Source: Torreya grandis
Taxonomy: Eukaryota > Streptophyta > Pinopsida > Cupressales > Taxaceae
Assembly: GCA_037957365.1 (NCBI GenBank)
Contig: JARHVA010000638.1
Location: 3,115,001 to 3,179,000 of the forward strand
Length of the DNA stretch: 64,000 nucleotides
Direction: 5' to 3'
This document shows positions 35,806 to 48,849 of this stretch, piece by piece. How positions within the stretch are numbered: the stretch's first letter is position 1; each line of letters starts with the position of its first letter. Position numbers and translations under genes: made by a program. The notes beneath the pieces are model-generated. The model saw only the letters and a list, made by a program, of their open reading frames with translations, was not told the origin of the DNA and did not search any database.

Positions 35806-36642
35806 TGTAGATGATTTTTGAGCTCTATATGGATTTAACTATGTAAATTCAAACCCAAAAATCAAAACACTAGGTAAAGTGATAGAGCCATTAGAACCTA
35901 ATGAAATAGATGAAAAAATCATTCAAAATAACATTATAATCCTAAAGCTAAGTGCTCTACACCATGATCAAATACAATAAAAAACAAAGAGATTGAGATT
36001 GGATTGATATACCTTGACTCAGATTAGTGACATTGTGATAACATGATTGAGGATGTTGGATGCTTGATTAAAGAATGAATTAGACATGGATTTGTTGCTC
36101 CTTTGATCATTAACCTCCATGGAGGAAGTATCCTTGTTTAAATATAAAATTGAGGGAGAGATCAAGGGTGGAGATTTGAAGTTGGTTAGAGGAGGATCAA
36201 TGGATGAGGATTATCCAAGGAGTTTAAAATTCCTTAGAGGATTCTAGAGGAGAGAAGGTTATAGAGGTAGAAACCTATATAATCTCTTTGGGAGGGTTAA
36301 ACATGATTAGGGATGGATTAGATAGGTGTTTAGGGAATTCTAGAGAATGTAGGGGTATAGGAGAGCCTAGGGATAGGCCTATTAGGTGGGTAGGTGGGTC
36401 ATGGGAATTTATAATTCTTAAATAATAGGTAAGTGGGATTAGATTAGGATAATAGGGATTTAGAATAATTAATGAAGGAATGAGATAAGACTATGGTTAA
36501 TAGATTATGGATAATAGAAGGGGTATTAGATAAAAATGACTAGAAAGTGGATAAATTAGTGGGATACATTAAATTAAATGGAATTAGTGTCAACTAATAA
36601 GAATATTAGTGATAATATAAGCAAATTTTTTTGATGCGTACA
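35806..36642 (-). repeat. Gy2 left LTR (3' LTR)
   Basis: 837 bp, about 90% identical by eye to 42,884-43,718 over the first 440 bases. It is followed on the plus strand by TTTTACCCCTCTTTT, the complement of a polypurine tract. Confidence 0.9.
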
Positions 36643-39600
36643 TTTTACCCCTCTTTTAAAGGGAATTTAAAGTGGATTAAAGAAGGAGTAATGGTCTTTC
36701 AAAGAAAAACACATTTCATGGATGAATGTTAGTAATAAATGGTGTTAATGGATATGATGCCCCCTCAAGGGAACATTCAAGGAAGAATGAGATGGATGGA
36801 CACTCAAAATAAGAAATGATGAGTGGGAGGTGATGAAGAGATGAGGGGGTGAGATGCTAGATATGAGATAGATGAGGAAGAAGATAAAGTCAACTTGAGT
36901 AATGAGCTACAAATTGATGATGCCCTTAATAAAAATATATGCACTGGGAGTGAATATGATGGGTGTCACAATTGTCAACACATCCCAAAGGGAATAAATC
37001 ATAACATGATGATAGGATTAAAGGTCCACAAGATTTAGATGTATCCCAAGCAAGGACACATACAAGGGAGAGCTATAGGCCAGAATAAGACTAATTTGAT
37101 AAGATTAGTGATGGGTGTAGCTCAAAGATAAAGTTGATCAATATGATGAAGAGGATAAGAGAGAATAAATGATGTGATTGAGTGACCAAAATATTGGGGG
37201 ATGAGGATGGATGATAGAGATAGTGGTTGAGATATCTTTGGGCATTGAAACATGGCCAAGTGCTACTTAAATAGTCTGAAAAGACCTCAGGCCAATGTAG
37301 TTCTAAATAGAGGATAAAGGATGATGATGAATATAATTAGTGATTAGAGGATAATATTAGTGATGTGATGAGGATGATTATATGTTTAGATAGATGATGA
37401 GGTGTAGGTGATGAAGCTATCACAACTATCATAAATCTCATCATAGTCTATTAAATATAACACTTGGTAGTATGCCCCATGATATAGACATGAGCAAGAG
37501 GACATTGTGTCAAAGTGCATGGGAAAGTATTAAAATATACATTCTCAAGGGAAATTTTGGTGTCCTCATAGCATCCTTATTCATTTCCAAATAGACAAAC
37601 AACATGATGCAAATAAAAGATAAAATAAACAAGATATGTACATGATAAAAGACATGAAAACAAGACAAACAGAACAAACAAGTCACACACACGAGTATCT
37701 ACATGCAGTGTCCTAATGTCTTTTCTAATGATGGGATGAGTGACTAGGTGATCTGTTGGATGATCATGATGTGATTGTGGACTTAGGATGGACTTTGATT
37801 TGGATAGGGTGATCGTGATTAGGATTTAGGCTAAGATGTTGCCCTTAGTTTAGGTTAGAAGAATGGATGACATGATAAGGTCTTTGAATACTATTTTGGT
37901 CTTGAAATTGGATTGAAAAGTGGCCAAGGAAGGTAATTTATAAAAATGATGACCGAGGATTACCAATAGATAAGGCCCTGCAAGAGTCCAATCTAGAAAG
38001 AAGAGGAGATAATGATGTGATCAAATACCTTCCATACTATCAAAGAATTGATTTGATGGGTGATAAGTATGAAGAGGAAATGATAAGGAATGTGATGGGA
38101 TAAATTACCATCCACACTAGCAAAGAGGTGATGTGATGGGAGTTAGGTGTGAAGAAGCATTGATAGGGAAATGATGGGTACTAGATTAAATTCTTTGACA
38201 AGGTTATACATGTTAATAATATGTAATCAAAAGGATGAGGAAGATATGGGGAGATGGGTGACCACTCTGATTTAGTTCCAAGATGGAATGTGGTATCTAA
38301 AGATGGGAAAATAAGATACAGATGGAGATAGATGCAACAAGGGGATTAAGCATAAGACAAGACACAATGGGAGTATTTTTGGCTTTTTCAGATTTTATGG
38401 TTTTTAGGATTTTTTTCATATTTCAAAATTTTAGGGATTTTTTGGAATATGTATGTACACTATACAAATGGAGTTACTAGAAAAGGGAATACCAAGCCTA
38501 TAAATCAAAATAAATATGGATGGGATTATAAAAGGATGAGGGGGATGGGAACCAAGGAGGAATGGATTAGGGATTGTCAATGACCACATCAAGAAGGAAT
38601 CAGATGGTTGGTTGCCTGAGTGTTTATAGGAGGTTATCCCAAGATGATTTTAGAACATGTCTTAAGATACCTTCCAATTCATTACATAGGTCAAGATGGG
38701 AAAGAAGGAGAGATAAGATGGATGATATGATGGTAGACAAGGGGTTGGATATGGATAAGGGATGAGATGGATGGGTTTTTATCCTGAGCATTGAGGTATA
38801 GTGTGGATAATAAATTATTTTACCATGATACCAAAAATTTATTATCATCATGGTACTTGCCCAAGGTGCCAGAAGATTGGTTTTCACCATTGGATGATTG
38901 ATTTTTATTTTTTTTTTTAATTCTTTTTTTGATTTTTTGGGCATCTCAATTTATTTGATATGGGTACGAGATGAAAGATGCCAAAATAGGATAGAACTTT
39001 AGCCAACACCTATCTTGGGGATGTAAGATTATAGGATATAGTCTTGGTGGCCTTTATTGACTCTTGATTTAATGTTCTCTTGATGTTTTAACTAGGTGTC
39101 TATGTAACCCCTACAAGGAACAATGTTGCCCAAAGATTTGAGATACGATATGGATGGGAGTATGTCAAGATATAGATGAGGGATATGATCATGATGGATG
39201 ATATGAAAAGATGGGGAGTGGAAAGTGGGTTTAATAGTTGCATACACCATTAGATATGGTGGAGGGGATCCTTTAGATTGGTGCCATGAGATTAAGGGCT
39301 CTAAGGCCTTTTGATTTGCTGCTTCTTTGATCCAGATATTAAGAGGATGGTCAACCATGTTATTATTCATTTTGAATTTATTTGTGGATTATATTTGATA
39401 TTAACTACCCCCTAGTTCTATATTTTGGGCTTCACCAGAGGAAATTGATTTTTGACTTGATTAATGATTATGATTTTGATAGTCCCCTAGTACCTGATAT
39501 TGGGCTTCACTAAGGAAGACACTTTTTGATTTGGTCAAGGATTTAACTTTAATTAAATTTGATTGATGGGATTAAAGATGACTTGAATATATTTTATGGC

Positions 39601-39650
39601 TTTGAAATATGGCCCTAGACCTTTTTTTGATAATACATGATGTTGAATGT
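36643..39650 (-). other. Gy2 internal region, 3' part, no domain recognised
   Basis: The plus strand is rich in GATGA/GGATGG words and gives His/Pro/Ser-rich readings on the minus strand with frequent stops. I see no RT, RNase H or integrase block here, where a full gypsy element would have them. Confidence 0.5.
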
Positions 39651-39660
39651 AAACGGGAAC

Positions 39661-40700
39661 CTAACAATGCATGTTCCTGTTCATTTCCTTCATGGAACAA
39701 GATATAGGGATTATGGAGGCAAGGTGCAGGATTACTGTTGTGTGATTTATTAATGGAATAATAGGTAACATAGTCCTCATAAAGGTCACTAGGATCCCTA
39801 TTCTCAACATCAAATAAAGTCTCCTCAAGAATCTCAAAAGGATCATTAAAACTAGTTGTGGTCTATGCATCCATAGTAGGATCAGATCCATTTTGAAAAT
39901 ATTTAACATATAGAGTGCTCAAGAACTTGGTTATGATTTCATCATCTTGATTGGGATCCAAAGGTATTAATAGTGATTTATTAGAGGTATCCTCAAAAGG
40001 ATAGGCATTATCATCATCTACTATAATATTGATTAAGGATGATGTTTCAAATGAGGAATCTAACTCAGAGACTGGTGCTGCACATGATCCTAATGTAGAT
40101 GGCTCTGATGCTAAATATGATATAAATGACATCATGATACTATTAAAGGATTTATTTTCCATAATTTTCCTCTTGATAGGGGGTATTTGATATGATGGGT
40201 GAGAGGGAGATGATGAATGAATGATGGGTTGAGAAAAGAAAGGCCCATGAAAGGAATTATGGGATATGAGAGGACTAGGTTGATGGGGAATGGATGTGTG
40301 TTTGATGGATGATTGGTTGATGATGGAGGGATAATATAAAATAGGTAGGGTTCTTGACCTTGGTTTAGAAAGTGAAGGGCTTGATCATGATTGGGAATGG
40401 AATCTTGGAATTCCTCTTCTTGTTCACCAAGGGAGAGAAATTCATCTGGTTCCTCCTCAAATACTATGTCACCATAATTGATAAGGTTTTAGACATAATC
40501 TTATAAATTTTGACATCATTTAATGGAATGAACCCAAGTTTGATGATAGAGATAATATCAGTTTGATTTATACTAAGAAGGCTTAGGGTTGGTGGGATTA
40601 AGATGTCATATGGGTGGTAGACCTTTACTTTAGCAATGATAAGTTTTTGGAAAAGTGCTTCTAAGGAAATAGGAAGGGGAGTGTAAGGACCCACTTCACT
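39661..40700 (-). pseudogene. Gy2 unrecognised coding remnant (acidic)
   Basis: Open stretches on the minus strand run at 40,694-40,464, 40,162-39,863 and on to about 39,661. They include VFEEEPDEFLSLGEQEEEFQ, PIKRKIMENKSFNSIMMSFI, SSLINIIVDDDNAYPFED and NDPFEILEETLFDVENRDPS. They are acidic and Asp/Asn/Ser-rich, and the frames shift once or twice. The style resembles the acidic post-protease linker of Tat elements (compare 1-790 and 8,100-8,560), but no motif proves it. Function unknown. Confidence 0.4.
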
Positions 40701-40894
40701 ATGTGATTAATATGTGGAAAAATTAGAATTTATATTAGATGGTTGGTGACATGATTGGGTGGATGGTTGGTAGTAGATGAGTGGCCAAGATAGGATTCCC
40801 TTTGCTATTAGGGGAAGGGATAGATTATTGGCTATGACTAGTGGATGGGGGATTGAAAGGAGACTTACACGAAGGGGTTTGTGCTAGAGGTGAA

Positions 40895-41570
40895 ATAAGT
40901 TGAAGGGGTTCAACACCTTTGGGAAGTGGTACACCCATCATAATGAACTATAAGAGGATTTCATACTTGTTGGTAGCTATGTATTGGTCTATGAAAATGG
41001 GGTCAAGGTTCATGGTGGTGGGTGATAAAGGATGGGGGACTTGATGGTCTAGAGAATTGTATTTGGAAAGATATGATGTGGATGTCATATTATTGGGGGA
41101 TAAGGTTAACAAGATGTGATTTCATTTTCTATTAGGACAAGGGAGTGGTGATGTATTATGATTGATAGATGGAATGTTTGACTTTGGACAAGTATAAATT
41201 GGGGATAAGGGGGTTTGGATAGGGATAATGAATGGTGGAAGGGAATGGGTTGAGGATAGAGGTTTATGGTGGACTTATTTGGAAGGTGACTTAAGGCTTA
41301 TGGGGTAAAAATCATTAGGAAATCAATCACCCATATTCCATAGCCATAAGAGGAATTCATCTCTATTTTCTATAATGTATTGTTTGATGAGGGTAATCAC
41401 ATCAAGTAATGATGATACTAATTTTGATGGGATATGAGATGGTGATTTAGGGTGAATGGGATCAAGGTCTGAGGGTAGGTGAGTACCGAACTCTAGTGCC
41501 CATAAAAAGACTTCATCCTTGTTGGCTAGGATGTCTTGGTTTACAAGAACCAAGTCCAAATCCATAGGGA
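40895..41570 (-). pseudogene. Gy2 coding remnant with three copies of a ~30-residue motif
   Basis: Three minus-strand segments share the pattern [ML]xLDPIxIxQYIxxNxDExLLWxxxMGxxLPxDxxPI. They are at 41,565-41,450 (NQDILANKDEVFLWALEFGT, LPSDLDPI), 41,420-41,300 (IKQYIIENRDEFLLWLWNMG, a stop, FPNDFYPI) and 41,010-40,900 (MNLDPIFIDQYIATNKYEIL, MMGVPLPKGVEPL). The same positions are kept in each, so this is a real internal duplication in a former protein. I do not recognise the family. Confidence 0.55.
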
Positions 41571-42159
41571 TAATTGATAAAGGATGGATGATGAGAGGTG
41601 GTATCTTGAGTCAAAGGAGGTATAAAGGACTGAGCTAATATGATGAGTGACGATGAGGATGAAATAGATAAATGGATTAAAGGATATGATCAAATTTTAG
41701 ATTGATAGTGTAATAGGTACTAATGCCCTATCAATAATGCCTAGTTTGTAATCTAGCAAAATGATTGGGGATTTTATGAGTACCTAGGTTCAAATTAGTA
41801 AGATGATTCTATGATGGGTTGATAGTTATGAATAGGCAAGATGATTGGACTATAGATGATTAGATTGATGATGGGTTTGTTAGATTGAAACTGATAAAGT
41901 GATAAGATGCTAGCAGGATATTGACTAGGTATGATATCTGATTAGATGATAAATGATAGGATGGTAGGATAATGTGGATGATTTTTAGCTCAAGAACCTT
42001 AAACCAATTTGCTGAAGATGGGATAGGGTAGGATTATATGATGGATGATAGGATAATATGACTAGAATAAGTATGATGATATGTGATGATGATATGACTA
42101 GGGGTAGTGTAAATGAGATGGGGATATATCAGACCCATATATGACCAAAAAATCCAACT

Positions 42160-42700
42160 AGGATAGGATAAGATAGGATATTATATGATGAGTCAGGTCA
42201 GGCTAGGTAAGCTGAGTTGGGATGAGCTGGGTTAGGCTAAGATGAGTTGGGTTAGGTTAGGTGAGTTAGGATAAGATAAGTCAGGTCAACCTGGGATGAG
42301 TCAAGTTAGGCTAAGAAATTTGGATTGGGATAGGTGAGTTAGGTTAGGATAGGTGAGTCAGGCTGAGTTGCATTAGGTTGGGTCAAGGTGGGATGAGTCA
42401 GGTTAGGCTAGATGAGTCAGGTTGAGCTGAGTGAGTTGGGATATGTGAGTTAGGTTAGGGTAGGATGAATCAGGTTGGGTTGGGTGAGTAAAGATAGGTG
42501 AGTTAGGTTAGGCCTGGGTGGTTGAGTTGAGCTAGGATGGTTGAGTTGGCTCAGGCTGGGTGAGTCAGGTTAGGATGAGTCAGGTTAGGCTAGAATGAGT
42601 TAGGTTAGGCCAGGGTGGTCAAGTTAGGTTAGGTTGGGTGAGTTAAGTTGGGATAATTTAGGTTAGACTAAGGTGGTTGAGTCAATCTAGGGTGTTACAA
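42160..42700. repeat. Degenerate GTTAGG/GTGAGTTAGG minisatellite in Gy2 leader
   Basis: About 540 bp of imperfect, variable-length units built from GATGAGTCAGGTTAGGCTA-like words. It includes many TTAGG pentamers but no regular array. It lies just inside the 5' LTR of Gy2, i.e. in the untranslated leader. Confidence 0.85.
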
Positions 42701-42859
42701 TATCGTGACTACATAGGACAAAGTTATGAATGTTAGTGCAAAGTTGTAACTTCAACCTGTAAGTGTAAAATTAAAAAAAATATGACTTTTATCTTATCTA
42801 ATTAGACTTGTAGGCTACCAAAAACAATTTTTGGATGCAAAATTATTATATTTGGATGG

Positions 42860-42883
42860 ATTGGCCTATCGTGGTCACCAAAA
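42860..42883 (-). other. Gy2 primer-binding site
   Basis: On the minus strand the sequence directly after the LTR end (ATCTACA) is TTTTGGTGACCACGATAGG. A tRNA ending in TCGTGGTCACCA would pair with it; I cannot name the tRNA with certainty. Confidence 0.65.
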
Positions 42884-43718
42884 TGTAGATGATTTTAAAG
42901 CTCTATATGGATTTAATTATGTAAATTCAAACCCAAAAATCAAACTACTAAGTAAAGTGATAGATTCATTATAACCTAATATAAATAGATGAATAAAGCA
43001 TTCAAAACAACATTATAATCCTAAATCTAAGTGATTTTCACCATGATCAAATAGAATGAAAGACAAAAATATTGAGATTGGATTGATATACCTTGACTCA
43101 AATTTGTGACATTGTGATTGGCATGATAGAGGATGTTGGATTCTTGATTCAAGGATGAATTGGACATGGATTTGTTACTCCTTTGCTCATTATACCCCAT
43201 GGAGGAAGTGGCTTTGTTTAAATGGAAAATGGAGGGAGAGATCAAGGGTGGATATTTGAAGTTGGTTGGATGAGGATCAAGGGATGAGGATCATCCAAGG
43301 AATTTAAAATTCCTTAGAGGATTCAAGAGGAGAGAAGGTTCTAGAGGTAGAAACCTATATAATATCTTTGGGAGGGTTAAACATGATTAGTTATGGATTA
43401 GATAGGTGTTTATGGAATTCTAGAGAATGTATGGGTGTAGGAGAGCCTAGGTATAGGCCTAGTAGGTGAGTCATGGGAGTTTATAATTCCCAAATAATAG
43501 GTAAGTGGGATTAGATTAGGATAATAAGGATTTAAACTAATTAGTGAAGGAATGGAATAAGACTATGGTTAATATATTATGAATAATAGAAGGGGGTATT
43601 AGATAAAAATGACTAGAAAGTGGATAAATTAGCAGGATACATTAAATTAAGCAAAATTAGTGTCAACTAATAAGAATATTAGTGACAACAATATAAGGGG
43701 CAATTTTAGATGCATATA
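42884..43718 (-). repeat. Gy2 right LTR (5' LTR)
   Basis: 835 bp, the partner of 35,806-36,642. It starts TGTAGATGATTTT on the plus strand and ends GCATATA. Gy1 LTR sequence resumes after it. Confidence 0.9.
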
Positions 43719-45479
43719 TAATAAAATATACATCTTCAACACACATATGAGATTAAAAAATATGTTGATAAACAAATAGTACCATGCCAAAAATGCTTAT
43801 ATCTCTCCTATAAGTGATGGAATTAAACCAAATGTCAAACCATAATGTTGGCAAGAATAAAGAAACCCACTAATTCAAAAATGGTAAATTTTGGCTATCA
43901 CCTAGAGCTTTGTCAAATGAAAATGAAAAATGAATAACCATTTACACTTGAAGTCCTATTCACCATGTCACATTCAATGAGTGCATATCTCTCCAACTGG
44001 TCTCATTACTGCACTTCATTCTACTAACTCTTGCTAACATTAGTGATACACCAACTCAACTAAACAATATATATGAATAGTGCATGTTTTATCAAATTCT
44101 ATCATTTTTTCAACTGATTAAATATTTTACCATCCTTTTATGAATTAATATGATATGACCAAATGTATTCCCAAAGTATCAAACAAATCCCTATACCTTA
44201 TTCAAAATATTGACATATACATTCAAGTTTAATTCAACTTATATCTTTTAAATTTTATTTATGTAGGTTAGTATAGCCAAGTATTAAACCATATAGATAA
44301 TAAGACCTTTAGGTTTAGGATAGGGGTTGGATACAAGACTAGGGTAGTATAAAATCAAAATTTATTCACTAAGACTTGATTTTAAATAATATGAAGACTT
44401 TGATATTCATATCCAAAGGTAATAAATGGACATGATTTTATTGAACCAAAAATCAATTAAAATGACATTTTTACATTCAATAATAGGGTGACAAGTGAGC
44501 ATGATTTCATTTAATTTGATAATTAATAGAATTTACCTTAATTACAAGAGTAGAATTGAAAAGATATTGTCAATGAGTTGTAAAATAAAAATATTTATGA
44601 AAGAACATTAACAACTAAAATATTTATGAAATAACATTAGAAAGTGATGAAAGTGGCATGCTTTTATGATTTGTAAGTCACATAAACTAAATTATATATC
44701 CTTATATAATCTAATAGTGTTCATTACAATCATTATTTTATTACCACCATGTTCTCAATGAACTATGTCAATGTTTGGGAATATTTATTAATGATCACAA
44801 TGCAAACACCGCATAAAAATTATGCTAAACATAACCAAATATGATAATCAAAAGGAATTAAATAAGTAAACAATAAACAAGAATTCAAGTCAAGTTGGTC
44901 CTCACTATGCTATTTTGAGATTTATGATAGATATGGTAATATTTTTTTTTGAAAGGGTACTGAAATCTATAATAACACTGGTGACCTTTTTGGCCAATTT
45001 CATGTATGAAGGTGGGTTATAATTAGGATTACGAATTTCAAAACTTTTGAGTAAAATTAAGTAAATTATTTTCTAAGAAGTTAAGTGAAGACTACTTGAA
45101 ATATTTTTACAATAAGGGATGTTTTGTTTGGCTAACATAGCATGAAGAATGGTAAGTATAAGACCAGGAAGTTTGGGATGAATGAATATATCTATATAGA
45201 AACCTTAGAACATTAATCTGAAATCAAGTAATGCCTTGAAAATAACATAATTCTAGTATTATCAATTTATAAATGATTAATTTAATCTATTTAAGAAAAT
45301 TAAAATTTAATACTAGAGAATACTTATAGTTATATGAGGATTATCTAACTTATCCTATATAAATAATACTTTATACTTTACTCAATAAGTTGAATTTCAC
45401 CAAACACATAAAGCAAACAAAAAACAAATAGAAAGGAAAATGAAGATGAAACAAAGAAATAAAATAAAGATAAATAATA

Positions 45480-45600
45480 AAGAATAAAACATATTCAAAT
45501 GATGTCCATTAACTATATGCAGCAACAAATTACCATCTAAATTATACAAATGGAAGGAAATTTTTCCCAAAACAACTATTTTGTAGGGTCCCAACCACAA
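45480..45600 (-). pseudogene. Integrase C-terminal domain, unit A
   Basis: The minus frame reads MWLGPYKIVVLGKISFHLYN, then LDGNLLLHIVNGHHLNMFY. This is the W-x-G-P-Y-x-V...L-x-G-x-x-x-x-x-V-N-G-x-x-L-K-x-x-Y block at the end of gypsy integrase. It is the best preserved of the three copies and has no stop until about 45,397. Confidence 0.75.
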
Positions 45601-46949
45601 AATTTAAATTTATGGTGTTTTATAAGACCTTCATGAGCTTTGTCTTAATATAAGACTAAATCATTGATCTTGAATTCATTTTAGATATTTTCTTGTCAAA
45701 TATTTTTTAAAGTTTTTCTTTAGCTTTTTCTAGTTTTTGTAGAGTTGTAACCTTTGTTTCATCTAAGGCTAAGAGATCATTTAATCTTTGTTATATCACA
45801 TAAATATTTTTAGTAGCATATTGAAGAACATATTTTTATTGAAATAATTTACAATTCAATTAAAATAGTGACTTCAAAACTATAAGCAAGCATAAAAGAT
45901 GAATAACTAGTATTAGTTTTGACTATTGTGCAATCAACCCATAAAACTTACAAAATTTTAATATGACAATTTAGTTTATTTCCACATAATTTTATTCATT
46001 ATCAAAATCATTTTTTTAGTGGATTTAGCTTGACCATTACCTTTAGGGTTATATACATATATATGAAAGGTTTGAAATAATAGAATAACATCTCAAGAAT
46101 TCCAAAAAATCCCTCAAAATAAAAGATATATAAAAGAATATTAGAAATTAGCATGTTTTTATGATTTATAACTCACACAAACTAAATTTTATATCCTTTG
46201 ATTGCCACCATGTTCTCAATGAATTATGTCAATTGTCATGAATATTTATTAACAATTACAATGTAAACACCACATAAAAATTACGCTAAGCATATCCAAA
46301 CATGACAATCAAATGTAATTAAACAAGTAATGACAATCAAGTATTTGAATTAAGTTGGTCCTCACCACATTACTTTAAGATTTATGATAGATACGGTAAT
46401 ATTTAAGGTTTTTGAATAGGGTACTAAAATTTACAATAACATCGATGAGTTTATTGGCCAATTTCATGTATGAAGGTGGGTTACAATTAGGATTATGAAT
46501 TTTAAAAATTAATAATGTAATCAAGTAAATTATTTTCTAAACATCTAAGTGAAGACTCCTTGAAATATTTTTTGAAATAATGGATGGTTTGTTTGGCTAG
46601 CATGGCATGAATAATGATAAATATAAGACTGAGAAGTTTAGGATGAATGAATATATTTATGTAGTAACCTTAGAACATTAATCTGAAATCAAGTAATGCC
46701 TTAAAAAAAACAAAATTCTAGTATTATCAATTTATAAATGACTAATTTGATCTATCTAAGAAAATTAAAATTTAATACTAGGGAATACTTATAATTATAT
46801 GAGGATTATCTAACTTACCCTGTATAAAGAATACTTTATACTTCACTCAATAAGTTGAATTTCACCAAACACAAAACAAATAGAAATGAAAATGAATATG
46901 AAACAAAAAAAGAAAATAAACAAAAAATAAAAAATAAATAACTAATCAA

Positions 46950-47070
46950 GCACAAAACATATTCGAATGATGGACATTAACTATGTGCAAAAATAAATTA
47001 CCATCTAAATTATGCAAATAGAATAAATTTATTCCCAGAGAAATAATAATTTTATATAGTCCCAACCACA
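46950..47070 (-). pseudogene. Integrase C-terminal domain, unit B
   Basis: The minus frame reads LWLGLYKIIISLGINLFYLH, then NLDGNLFLHIVNVHHSNMF, a diverged copy of the 45,480-45,600 block. Confidence 0.65.
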
Positions 47071-48419
47071 ATAAATCAAATTTATGGTGTTTTCTAGGCT
47101 CTTCATGAGCTTTGTCTTAATATAAAACCAAATCATTTATCTTGAATTTATTTTAGCTATTTTGTTGTCAAAGAAATTTTGATGTTTTTCTTTAGTTTTT
47201 TCAAGTTTTTGTAGAGCTGTAATCTTTGTTTCATTTAGGGCTAAGAGATCATTTAATATTTGTTATATCACATCAATATTTTTAGTGGCATATTGAGGAA
47301 TAATTTTTGTTGAAATAATTTATAGTTCAATTGGCATATTGGCTTCAAAAAGGTAAGTAAGCATAAAAGATGAATAACTAGTATCAACTTTGACTATTGT
47401 ACAATCTACTCAAAAAGATTAAAATATTTTAATATGACAATTTTTTTTATTTCTACACACAATTTTATTCATAATCAAAATAATTTTTTTTTGTAAATTT
47501 AGCTTGTCTATTACCTAATATATGGATGAATGGCTTGAAATAATAGAATAAAATTATGATAATTCCAAATATTCATACAAAATAAAAGATATATAAATGA
47601 ACATTATAAAGTAACATGTTTTTATGATTTGTAACTCACACAAATTGAATTTTACATCTTTATATAATCTAATAGTATTCTCAATGAACTATGCCAGCTA
47701 TCATGAATATTTATTAACAATTACAATGTAAACACCATATAAAAAATTATGCTAAACATAACCAAACATGATAATCAAATGAAATTAAACAAGTAAATGA
47801 AAATAAAGCATTTGAATCAAGTTGGTCTTCACCATGTTACTTTGAGATTTAAGATAGATATAGTAATATTTAATTTTCTTGAATAGGGTTCTAAAATTTA
47901 CAATAACACTGATGACCTTGTTGGCCAATTTCATGTATGAAGGTGGGTTGTAATTAGGATTACAAATTTCAAAACTTAAGAGTGCAATCAAGTAAATTAT
48001 TTTTTAATCAACTAAGTGAAAAATTATTGAAATACTTTTTCTAATAAAGGATGGTTTGTTCGGATAGCATGGCATAAATAATGGTAAGTATAAGACTGGG
48101 AAGTTTAGGATGGATGAATATATCTATGTAAGGACCTCAGAACATTAATGTTGAATCAAGTAATGCCTTGAAAACAACATAATTATTGGATTATCAATTT
48201 ATAAATGACTAATTTGATTTGTCTAAGAAAATTAAAATTTAATACTAGAGAATACTTATGGTTATATGAAAATTATTTGACGTATCTTGTATTAAGAATA
48301 ATTTATACTTCACTCAATAAATTGAATTTCACCAAAGACAAAAAGCAAAAAAAAAGGAAAAAGAACATGAAACAAATAAATACAATAAACCAAAATTGAA
48401 GGAAAGAGAAAGGATCAAG

Positions 48420-48540
48420 CATGAAACATTTTTAAATGATGGCCATTAATTGTATGTAGCAACCAAATACCATCTAAATTCTACAAATGGAAGGAGTTTC
48501 TTCTTAAAAAAATTATTATTTTTTAAGGTCCCAACCATAA
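48420..48540 (-). pseudogene. Integrase C-terminal domain, unit C
   Basis: The minus frame reads LWLGP, a stop, KIIIFLRRNSFHL, a stop, NLDGIWLLHTINGHHLKMFH. It is collinear with units A and B, and the integrase core lies upstream on the same strand. Confidence 0.65.
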
Positions 48541-48849
48541 TGAATCAAATTTATAGTGTTTTCTAGGCTCTTTATGACAGTTACCCTAATATAAGACCAA
48601 ATCACCCATCTTAAATTTTTTTAGATATTTTCTTGTCAAATATTTTTTTAAGTTTTTCTTTGTAGAGTTATAACCTTTGTTTCATGTAGGGCTAAGAGAT
48701 CATTTAATCTTTTTTGTATCACATCAATGTTTTTAGTGGCATATTTAAGCACAATTTTTTGTTGAAATAATTTGTAATTTAATTTGCATAGTGGCTTCAA
48801 AACCATAATCAAATATAAAATATGAATAACTAATATCAACTTTGACTAT

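Larger units (their letters stand above)
35806..43718 (-). mobile_element. Gy2, LTR retrotransposon inserted in the shared Gy1 LTR
   Basis: Two direct repeats of about 836 bp (35,806-36,642 and 42,884-43,718) bound 6.2 kb. The repeats begin TGTAGATGATTTT; the left one ends GCGTACA and the right one GCATATA (CA decayed to TA). Next to the right LTR the minus strand reads TTTTGGTGACCACGATAGG, a primer-binding site starting TGG. Next to the left LTR the minus strand reads AAAAGAGGGG, a polypurine tract. Both fix minus orientation. Flanking 5-mers (GGATA / TAATA) are a poor target duplication. Gy1 LTR sequence resumes on both sides. No RT or integrase was recognised, so it is non-autonomous or badly decayed. 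Confidence 0.85.
30177..44586 (-). repeat. Shared Gy1 LTR (5' LTR of copy 1 = 3' LTR of copy 2), interrupted twice
   Basis: The parts 30,177-31,997, 34,097-35,805 and 43,719 to at least 44,235 align in order with 60,000-64,000. Together they make more than 4.0 kb of LTR. The left end adjoins the primer-binding site and gag of copy 1, and the right end adjoins the integrase end of copy 2. The insertions are a solo-LTR-like unit (32,003-34,091) and Gy2 (35,806-43,718). The exact right end is not visible because the matching part of the other LTR is outside the window; it lies between about 44,235 and 44,587. The left end should be TG (TG at 60,000) but reads TT here. Confidence 0.75.

Noticed and set aside
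37510..37692. Cys/Phe-rich 60-codon minus ORF
   Set aside because: No motif and no homologous frame in a related copy; likely chance inside Gy2.
42160..42700. Interstitial telomere
   Set aside because: TTAGG words are irregular and mixed with GATGAGTCAGG words, the plant telomere repeat is TTTAGGG, and the array lies inside an LTR element leader.
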